A DNA stretch of 38,528 nucleotides. It comes from UMGS1649 sp045651205 (GTDB lineage Bacteria > Bacillota > Clostridia > TANB77 > CAG-465). The notes under the pieces were generated by a model. It ran no database searches. It saw only the letters and a list, made by a program, of their open reading frames with translations, and was not told the origin of the DNA. Of the stretch, positions 32,644 through 38,528 are shown piece after piece (positions within the stretch are counted from its first letter, which is position 1; each line of letters begins with the position of its first letter). A program made the translations under genes and the position numbers. The DNA lies in NCBI GenBank assembly GCA_045651205.1, contig JAZRSA010000028.1, positions 1-38,528 on the forward strand, read 5' to 3'.

Positions 32644-33405
32644 TTATGATCCTGTACTCTTATATTTCTTCATTCCTGCATTAAATATTAAACATGCTGG
32701 AACAAGAGTTATTAAGCTTAATATTGGCAGTAGTATATACCACCATCTATCCGACGAGCCTGTTATATATAGCATTGGATAGTACGATGTAAGTCCTATT
32801 GGAACTATGTATGTGAAAAAGGTCTTTACTATCTTATTATATATTCCTATTGGATATTGGGCGAAGTCTCTTGTTCCATATATGAATATATTTATTACTT
32901 CAAGTCCTTCTATCGTTACAAAGCACATTGCCGCGCTTAATATTAAGAATGCTGCAAATACTATAGAACTTCCCAACATCATCATAAGTATTACAGGATA
33001 ATATATTAGTTTTAATTTTAGATTTATTAGTGCATATCCTAGTATTATTAAAGATATTACACATTTTATTAATTTAGATAGCTCTATCTTATACCCTATT
33101 ATTTGTAGGTATATGTTTTGTGGTCTTACTAGAAGTTGATCTAAATGTCCGTGTTTAATTATTTCAGAGAATTTATCAAAGCCTCTTAGTAAGCCTTCTG
33201 CTAAGTTTTCTCCAAATTGTACTACTGCAAAGCATAATATTACTTGGTATATATTAAAAGATTTAACAAGTCCAAACTTTGCAAATAGCGAGTAGAAAAC
33301 AACGCAGTAACCAAAGAACGCAGCAATTTGAGCTATTATTAAGAATATAAATGAGCTTTTATATTCTAGCTGCGACTTCAGATGCATTGAAATATACTTA
33401 AACAT
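32644..33405 (-). CDS. ABC-2 type exporter permease, second subunit
   Basis: A 253-residue integral membrane protein with about six hydrophobic segments. EYKSSFIFLIIAQIAAFFGYC, then LLRGFDKFSEIIKHGHLDQLLVRP and YGTRDFAQYPIGIYNK are typical of the paired ABC-2 permeases found with a drug- or peptide-exporter-type ATPase. Its gene starts one base after the stop of the other permease gene, with AAGGAGG inside the upstream coding end. Three genes therefore encode one transporter: one ATPase and two different permeases. The substrate cannot be inferred. Confidence 0.88.
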   Translation of the reverse strand: MFKYISMHLKSQLEYKSSFIFLIIAQIAAFFGYCVVFYSLFAKFGLVKSFNIYQVILCFAVVQFGENLAEGLLRGFDKFSEIIKHGHLDQLLVRPQNIYLQIIGYKIELSKLIKCVISLIILGYALINLKLKLIYYPVILMMMLGSSIVFAAFLILSAAMCFVTIEGLEVINIFIYGTRDFAQYPIGIYNKIVKTFFTYIVPIGLTSYYPMLYITGSSDRWWYILLPILSLITLVPACLIFNAGMKKYKSTGS

Positions 33406-33406
33406 T

Positions 33407-34210
33407 TTAACCTCCTTGTATATATACTTTCTTCATCGCATATTTTAATATTTTCATTCCGGCAAATATTAAAGCTACTACCCAAAACATTTGTAATCCT
33501 AAATATTTTAACCCTTCGGATATTGGTATATCTCCAGAATATATTCTAAATGGGAAGTCCCCTATTAGCCAGAATGGGAAGATTATACATATATTTTGTA
33601 CAATCGTTGGAAGTAGCGGTAGCGGTAAGCTTGTCCCACTTAATAGTTCTGCAAAGTTGTATATTACAGTTGCAATTCCTTTATCCTCATAGGTAAAGAA
33701 TGCTATGGAGTGTATTATTACCATTATAGCGGTTACTATTAATGCTCCTAAGAATAGATTTAATAGGAACAATAAGAATGCTCCAAATGATATTGGTAAA
33801 GATAAATTATATGGTGCTGGTAAAAATAACGTTACAGCGATTAATACTCCCGAACGTAATGTTACTGCTGCGAGTCTTCCAGCAATACATTTAATGAACC
33901 ACCATATATATAGATTGTATGGTCTTACAAGTTCGTATGCCACAGTGCCATTTTTAATGCTCTTAGCTATACTCTCATCTCTTATTCTTACAAATACAAG
34001 TGTTAGCAATGCTTGTTGTAGCCATATATATGTTACTAGTTTTTCAAAGTCCATTGGAACATTTTGTCCAGTTCCTGCATAAAATGCTTGGTATATAAAG
34101 ATTTGTAGAAAGCCCCAGAAAAACTGAGTACATATTCCAGCTATTGCTGCTGTTTTGTATTGGAGTCCTGAAACGAGAGTAGTTTTAAAATAACTTAAAT
34201 ATCCCTTCAT
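33407..34210 (-). CDS. ABC-2 type exporter permease, first subunit
   Basis: A 267-residue integral membrane protein with about six hydrophobic segments. QYKTAAIAGICTQFFWGFL, the RDESIAKSIKNGTVAYELVRPYNLY loop and WLIGDFPFRIYSGD mark the same ABC-2 family as its neighbour; the short coupling motif VAYELVRPYN corresponds to LDQLLVRPQN in the partner. Its ATG overlaps the ATPase stop by 4 bases (ATGA), which supports coupled translation and fixed stoichiometry. Confidence 0.9.
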   Translation of the reverse strand: MKGYLSYFKTTLVSGLQYKTAAIAGICTQFFWGFLQIFIYQAFYAGTGQNVPMDFEKLVTYIWLQQALLTLVFVRIRDESIAKSIKNGTVAYELVRPYNLYIWWFIKCIAGRLAAVTLRSGVLIAVTLFLPAPYNLSLPISFGAFLLFLLNLFLGALIVTAIMVIIHSIAFFTYEDKGIATVIYNFAELLSGTSLPLPLLPTIVQNICIIFPFWLIGDFPFRIYSGDIPISEGLKYLGLQMFWVVALIFAGMKILKYAMKKVYIQGG

Positions 34211-35184
34211 AGTTCATACTCCTTATACATTTCTAGAATAATATTATCTATATTATTTTCGTGTATGTTTACATCTTCTATTTGACATAGTCTACTGTAC
34301 TTTTCAATAATACTAGATATGCTTTCTTTCTTAGTATTTACTTCTATTAATACTTTTTTATCATCTTTTTCTAGAATCTTTGATTCTATTTTTGGAGCGG
34401 CTTGTAAATTTTTAAAGATTATTTCTAATTTTTTAGTTGATTGAAATTTGTGTTTGATTTTTTCTAAGCTTCCGTCATACAATAGTTTTCCTTTACCTAT
34501 TACGACTACCCTTGATGCTAATTCTTCGATATCTGTCATATCGTGTGTTGTAAGAATTATTGTAGTCTTTTTCTCTTTGTTTAGTTCTTTAATAAATTCT
34601 CTTAATTGTACTTTTGAAACTGCATCGAGCCCAATTGTCGGCTCATCCAAGAATAAAATATCTGGATCATGTAACAGTGCTGCGGCTAGTTCGCATCTCA
34701 TCCTTTGGCCTAAACTTAGTTGTCTAACTGGTACATCTAATAAATCTTGCAGATTTAATTTTGTAATTAATTGTTGTTTTGTTTTTTGGTAATTATCTTC
34801 AGGTATCTTGTATATTGCTTTTAGTAGTTCAAATGATTCGATAACCGGTATATCCCACCATAATTGTGATTTCTGTCCGAATACAACGCCAATGTTTGCA
34901 ACATATTCTTTCCTGTTCTTAAATGGATTAATGTTTCCCACTACGCAAGCACCGCCGTCTGGCTGCATTATTCCGCATAGCATTTTAATTGTCGTCGATT
35001 TACCGGCTCCATTCGGCCCTATAAATCCTAGGATTTCTCCTTTTTCAATACCGAATGATATGTTGTCTACTGCTTTAATCGTTCGGTATTTTGGTTTAAC
35101 AAATGCTTTAATTGCATTTACTAACCCTTTGTCTCTTACCTTAATCTTAAAGTGTTTGGTAAGATTCTGTACGTTAATATACAT
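34207..35184 (-). CDS. ABC exporter ATP-binding protein
   Basis: A 325-residue ATPase. Walker A GPNGAGKST (56-64), the Q-loop GVVFGQKSQLWW, signature LSLGQRMRCE (~155), Walker B DILFLDEPT, and H-loop ILTTHDM are all present. Residues ~225-325 form an extra C-terminal domain seen in drug- and sodium-exporter-like ATPases. I chose ATG at 35184, five bases after AGGTAGGTG; the frame continues upstream to 35220 but lacks a binding site. It leads the exporter operon, behind a ~130-base leader with an inverted repeat and U-run, and an operator-like palindrome inside the promoter. Confidence 0.93.
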   Translation of the reverse strand: MYINVQNLTKHFKIKVRDKGLVNAIKAFVKPKYRTIKAVDNISFGIEKGEILGFIGPNGAGKSTTIKMLCGIMQPDGGACVVGNINPFKNRKEYVANIGVVFGQKSQLWWDIPVIESFELLKAIYKIPEDNYQKTKQQLITKLNLQDLLDVPVRQLSLGQRMRCELAAALLHDPDILFLDEPTIGLDAVSKVQLREFIKELNKEKKTTIILTTHDMTDIEELASRVVVIGKGKLLYDGSLEKIKHKFQSTKKLEIIFKNLQAAPKIESKILEKDDKKVLIEVNTKKESISSIIEKYSRLCQIEDVNIHENNIDNIILEMYKEYEL

Positions 35185-35210
35185 AAAAACACCTACCTTT
35201 CTACGCGCAA

Positions 35211-35295
35211 AAAAATACATTACCCGAGCTTACTTAAAGATTCAAGATTTTTGTTATTTTCCTTTCTTCTTTTTACTCTAATGTAATGTATTTTT
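35211..35295 (-). promoter_or_regulatory. Possible attenuator in the exporter leader
   Basis: A perfect 13-base inverted repeat, AAAAATACATTAC (35211-35223) and GTAATGTATTTTT (35283-35295), encloses 59 bases. On the minus (coding) strand the second arm runs into seven T, giving a terminator-like structure between promoter and ATPase start. An inner imperfect palindrome (CTTGAATCTTTAAG) could offer an alternative fold. Confidence 0.5.
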
Positions 35296-35311
35296 GTAAC
35301 GTATGCATAGG

Positions 35312-35340
35312 ACTATATCACAAACAAAATTGTTTGTAAA
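35312..35340 (-). promoter_or_regulatory. Promoter of the exporter operon with a palindromic operator
   Basis: On the minus strand, TTTACA (35340-35335), 17-base spacer, TATAGT (35317-35312). The spacer is almost entirely an 18-base palindrome at 35320-35337 with 8-base arms (ACAAACAA / TTGTTTGT), a likely repressor site. No regulator gene is adjacent. Confidence 0.65.
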
Positions 35341-35379
35341 TAGTTTTTGCAAAATATTTTTAAATTTATTTGTTTTTTA

Positions 35380-36054
35380 TTATTTCCATTCTATTTTTGT
35401 TACGTATATTACTTCACATGCACCAGTTCCTTTATCTGTTCTAACTGTGCTTGTATTATACTTAATAAATGTATTTGCTGTAAGTTCGCACATTAAGTTT
35501 ACTAAACTTCCCTCTATTACAACATAGTCTCCTACTTTTATTTTATTTATATCTTCATATATTTTGTCTGAGCTTGCTATTAAATGATTATTAGACCAAT
35601 ACTTTGTTACTTCTTCCATACCGCCATGTTTATTTAGAAAGTCTGTACCTGCTGTAAATTCCAAATGTCTATTTCCTAAAGAATTCCATCTAGTTTTTCT
35701 ATGATTATTTCCTTCTGCTAAAAATCCCCAACTAAGACCTATATCTCTGTGAGATACTGCATTTAACATCGATTCTATATCATATATACCTTTTTCATCT
35801 GGCAAGTAGTCATATGTGTCTACTACTCTTCCTTCTACTTTGTAATTTGCTACTTGATTAAAGCCTACATTTACCTTATTAATGCTTTTTATTATACTGC
35901 CTGACGTTCTTGTTTGTATAGGATGTGGTACTTCTACAAATTTAGAGTCATTAACATATTGCATCACAACTACAAATAGTAATCCTATTAATACTAACCC
36001 CATTAAAAAAATAATGATATATATTCCCTTTAGGCCTTTTGTATTCTCTTCCAT
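35380..36054 (-). CDS. Single-pass membrane protein, unknown function
   Basis: A 224-residue protein. Residues ~10-33 are one membrane segment (IYIIIFLMGLVLIGLLFVVVM) and the remainder lies outside. The external part contains YKVEGRVVDTYDYLPDE, HRDIGLSWGFLAEGNNH, YWSNNHLIASSDKIY and KVGDYVVIEGSLVNL. I recall similar uncharacterised proteins with the DIGLxWG and SNNHLI motifs in many bacteria, without known function. The KVGDYVVIEG segment suggests a beta-barrel or OB-like end. AGAGGTAAAAG precedes the ATG. It lies 49 bases after the acyl-CoA synthetase gene and is probably co-transcribed with it. Confidence 0.72.
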   Translation of the reverse strand: MEENTKGLKGIYIIIFLMGLVLIGLLFVVVMQYVNDSKFVEVPHPIQTRTSGSIIKSINKVNVGFNQVANYKVEGRVVDTYDYLPDEKGIYDIESMLNAVSHRDIGLSWGFLAEGNNHRKTRWNSLGNRHLEFTAGTDFLNKHGGMEEVTKYWSNNHLIASSDKIYEDINKIKVGDYVVIEGSLVNLMCELTANTFIKYNTSTVRTDKGTGACEVIYVTKIEWK

Positions 36055-36103
36055 ACTTTTACCTCTAAAGAATATATATCATATATTTATTTTTTATTCA
36101 ATA

Positions 36104-37834
36104 TTATTTATTTTCGCCTAATATAAGTTTCATTTCTTCAAATCTTTTAACTTTCTTACTTGAGTTTTTAATTAATTCATCTTTAGAAAGTATTACATTT
36201 TTAATATGTTTGTAATTAGGGAATGTTTTATTTAATTCTTTTATTTGTTCCCAAATGATATCATATACTTCTTGTTCAGAAATGTCTCCGCGTTTTTCTT
36301 TTACTGTATCTTCGCTATACACTACTTTTACAGATAATTTAATATCATTTTTGTCTTCGTCATCTGGTAAACCAAATACCATAGATTCTTCTACTAATTC
36401 TAATCTATTTACAAGAAGCTCTAATTCTTCTGGGAATACTTTCTTTCCATTTTTAAGAACTATCATATTCTTGCTACGTCCTGTTATAAATAGATATCCG
36501 TCTTTATCAAAGTAACCTAAATCTCCTGTATAGAAATATCCGTCTCTTAATACTTCTTCTGTTTGCTCTGGCATTTCATAATATCCAAGCATTACGTTTG
36601 GTCCTTTTACTCTTATATCTCCAACGCCGTTTGCATCTTGATTTACTACTTCTACTGTATCATTTAACATTGGTTTACCAACGGAACCTAATCTTCTTTC
36701 GTTAGGATTTTCTGCAACTATAACTGGTGCTGTTTCTGTTAATCCATATCCTTGAAGCACCATTACACCTAAACTATTGAATGCTTTAGATATAACTGGA
36801 TCTGCTGCAGCTCCACCTTCAATTATCATTCTAAGTTCGCCACCTAGACCGTCAATTACTTGTTTGAATAATTTTCTACGTACGTCTATTTTGCATTTTA
36901 GAAGTGCATCACTTACTTTTGTTGCTACTTTTATTAATTTTGTTTTTCCTTGTTTTTCTACTTCTTTTGTAAGTGCTTTATACATTGCTTCTACAAGCGC
37001 AGGTACACCTACGAATACTGTTACTTTGTATTCTTTTAGATTTTGTTTAATATATTTTAATCCATCTGGGAATACTGTTTTAACTCCACAAGCTAGCATA
37101 ACAAGTAAACATGTTGAACCAAATATATGGTGGAATGGTAAGAATGCTATGTTTGTATCTGTTGGTCTTATATCTTCTACACATAGCATAGCATATATAT
37201 TTGATGCTATATTTCTAGAAGTTAGCATAACAGCTTTAGACTGTGATGTTGTTCCAGATGTAAATAATAATATACCCATTTCATTTTCATTAGGGTCTGC
37301 ATCTACATATTCTGTATTACCCTTCTCTAATATTACCTTACCAGTATTTAATACTTCTTCTACTGTTTCAATTTCTTGATCATTTTTATCCATACAGATA
37401 AAATGTTTTAGTTCTGTTTTTCCGTTTTTCTTTATTTCTAATATAGTGTCCATTAACTTAGGATCAAATACTATACATTCTGCTTTACTTCTTATTAATG
37501 AATTTTCAAGCTCGTTATATTGAAGTTCTTTATCTAAAGGAACTGCTACAATTCCTCCAAGTAAGTTTGTTACATATGTTAATGCCCATTCGTATCTATT
37601 TTTACCTATTATAGCTACTCTTTTGCCTTTAAGACCTTTGTTATATAGCCCAGTTCCAAAGTTGTTTATATCATTTAACATTTGTGAATATGTTACATCT
37701 TTGTAAGTTGTTTCTTTTCCTACTTTCTCTTTTATTCTAAACGCTATATTATTTGCAAATTTCTTTGCTGAGTTATATATAACGCCTTTTATATCTTTAA
37801 AATCTACTACGTCTTTATTTACTACTTTTTTCAT
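36104..37834 (-). CDS. Long-chain acyl-CoA synthetase (AMP-forming)
   Basis: A 576-residue member of the ANL adenylating superfamily that activates a fatty acid with ATP and transfers it to CoA. Motifs: the phosphate loop LLFTSGTTSQSKAVMLT, the AMP-binding GYGLTETAP, and YFYTGDLGYFDKDGYLFITGR followed by SKNMIVLKNGKKVFPEELE, the hinge and linker typical of long-chain enzymes. SSKKVKRFE near the end may supply the C-terminal catalytic Lys. No membrane segment is evident. GGAGGTAAAAT precedes the ATG. Its promoter region overlaps that of the divergent DUF1836 gene. The exact substrate chain length is unknown. Confidence 0.9.
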   Translation of the reverse strand: MKKVVNKDVVDFKDIKGVIYNSAKKFANNIAFRIKEKVGKETTYKDVTYSQMLNDINNFGTGLYNKGLKGKRVAIIGKNRYEWALTYVTNLLGGIVAVPLDKELQYNELENSLIRSKAECIVFDPKLMDTILEIKKNGKTELKHFICMDKNDQEIETVEEVLNTGKVILEKGNTEYVDADPNENEMGILLFTSGTTSQSKAVMLTSRNIASNIYAMLCVEDIRPTDTNIAFLPFHHIFGSTCLLVMLACGVKTVFPDGLKYIKQNLKEYKVTVFVGVPALVEAMYKALTKEVEKQGKTKLIKVATKVSDALLKCKIDVRRKLFKQVIDGLGGELRMIIEGGAAADPVISKAFNSLGVMVLQGYGLTETAPVIVAENPNERRLGSVGKPMLNDTVEVVNQDANGVGDIRVKGPNVMLGYYEMPEQTEEVLRDGYFYTGDLGYFDKDGYLFITGRSKNMIVLKNGKKVFPEELELLVNRLELVEESMVFGLPDDEDKNDIKLSVKVVYSEDTVKEKRGDISEQEVYDIIWEQIKELNKTFPNYKHIKNVILSKDELIKNSSKKVKRFEEMKLILGENK

Positions 37835-37867
37835 ATTTTACCTCCATGTAGTTCGCTATACTAGATT

Positions 37868-37891
37868 ATCACATATTAAATATTATATCAA
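37868..37891 (-). promoter_or_regulatory. Probable promoter of the acyl-CoA synthetase gene
   Basis: On the minus strand, TTGATA (37891-37886), then a TGTGATAAT extended -10 about 15-17 bases on. The -35 lies within 10 bases of the -35 of the divergent gene. Confidence 0.5.
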
Positions 37892-37895
37892 GTGT

Positions 37896-37924
37896 TTGAC
37901 TTAATTATATAAAAATGTTATTAT
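37896..37924 (+). promoter_or_regulatory. Sigma-A promoter of the DUF1836 gene
   Basis: TTGACT at 37896-37901, 17-base spacer, TATTAT at 37919-37924. Confidence 0.7.
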
Positions 37925-37945
37925 ATTTTACGAGGTAATTATATC

Positions 37946-38485
37946 ATGAATGATGAAAAAGAAAAAGTAAAAAACATAAATAACCCAGATATAACAAAAT
38001 TTCATATTCCCAGATGGGAAGAACTTCCTAACATCGATTTATTTCTAGAGCAAGTTGTTACTTTAATTAACAACCATCTTGCACCATATATATTTATTAA
38101 TTCAGATGCTAAAGAGGAAAATGAACTTTTAACTAAAACTATGATTAATAACTATGTTAAACAAGAAATTATAGAGCCTCCTGTTAATAAAAAATATAAC
38201 AGGCTCCACATAGCAGAATTATTTGTAATTTGTATTTTGAAACAAGTTTATAGCATTTCTGAAGTAAAATCTTTAATCAATCTTGCTTTAGAAGCTAATT
38301 CTGCTGAAAATAGCTACAATAGATTTTGTGACTATTTAAAAGAATCTCTTGTTTCAACTTTTAATGGAACAGAATATTCAAGCAGTACTTCTTTGACACC
38401 AGAACAATATTTACTAAAAAATGTTGTTCAATCAGTTGCAGACAAAATGTATGTAGAATTTACTTTTTTAAATAAAGATAAATAA
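37946..38485 (+). CDS. DUF1836 family protein (putative regulator)
   Basis: A 179-residue cytosolic protein of the DUF1836 family. The conserved order is visible: WEELPNIDLFLEQVVTLINN, LLTKTMINNYVKQEIIEPP, then KKYNRLHIAELFVICILKQV and a helical C-terminus. The MINNYVK...PPVNKKY segment resembles a MerR-like winged helix, which is why members are suspected of DNA binding, though I know of no proven function. It is divergent from the acyl-CoA synthetase gene with overlapping promoters, so it may regulate that gene and itself. GAGG precedes the ATG weakly (ACGAGGTAATTATATC). Confidence 0.88.
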   Translation: MNDEKEKVKNINNPDITKFHIPRWEELPNIDLFLEQVVTLINNHLAPYIFINSDAKEENELLTKTMINNYVKQEIIEPPVNKKYNRLHIAELFVICILKQVYSISEVKSLINLALEANSAENSYNRFCDYLKESLVSTFNGTEYSSSTSLTPEQYLLKNVVQSVADKMYVEFTFLNKDK

Positions 38486-38491
38486 AAAAGA

Positions 38492-38526
38492 GACCGCCAA
38501 CCTTATAAGGGAGGCGGGTTTTTTGA
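38492..38526 (+). terminator. Intrinsic terminator
   Basis: CCGCC pairs with GGCGG and the inner CCTT with AAGG, followed by GTTTTTTG, directly after the DUF1836 gene. Confidence 0.88.
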
Positions 38527-38528
38527 TT

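Noticed and set aside
36777..37379. 200-codon open frame antisense to the acyl-CoA synthetase gene
   Set aside because: Shadow of a well-supported gene with Ser/Thr/Phe-rich translation.

Overview
The window comes from an AT-rich, Gram-positive-like bacterium, most likely a member of Clostridia or a related Bacillota lineage. The support is AGGAGG-type ribosome binding sites, sigma-A promoters with 16-18 bp spacers, AGA-dominated arginine codons, the tig-clpP-clpX order, WhiA, DUF1836 and CGAAC-N4-GTTCG type LexA boxes. TGA is used as a stop, so this is not a mycoplasma code. I see no tRNA, rRNA, CRISPR array or insertion sequence.

Left part (1-13.6 kb, all plus strand): the 3' end of ileS, a cysteine desulfurase, a small membrane protein, a two-gene beta-1,2-glucan synthase (GT84 synthase plus a separate GH94 phosphorylase unit), an orphan 97-residue protein, and the protein quality-control genes tig-clpP-clpX.

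Middle part (13.6-18.4 kb, mixed strands): two small orphan genes of unusual base composition flank a LexA-controlled LysM membrane protein resembling the cell-division inhibitor YneA, a membrane-anchored unknown protein, and a Xer-type tyrosine recombinase. Two 28-bp dif-like sites lie here in inverted orientation (14118-14145 and 17325-17352). Non-coding strand composition flips from A/G-rich to T/C-rich at the second site, and the genes of the window converge on this region. I infer that this is a chromosome replication terminus with its dif site, next to the recombinase that would act on it and near an SOS division brake.

Right part (18.4-38.5 kb, almost all minus strand): a membrane-anchored nuclease-like protein, yebC, two glycosyltransferases, and a long operon read leftwards: rpmE, HAD hydrolase, prmC, whiA, hemW, HNH endonuclease, polA, lytic transglycosylase. 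Further right are a cytidylate-kinase-like gene, a small membrane protein, a three-gene ABC-2 exporter with an operator-like palindrome and a possible attenuator, an unknown membrane protein, a long-chain acyl-CoA synthetase, and a divergent DUF1836 gene.

The sequence best deserving experimental attention is the 14.1-17.4 kb block, where SOS response, division control and Xer/dif recombination seem to be physically combined.
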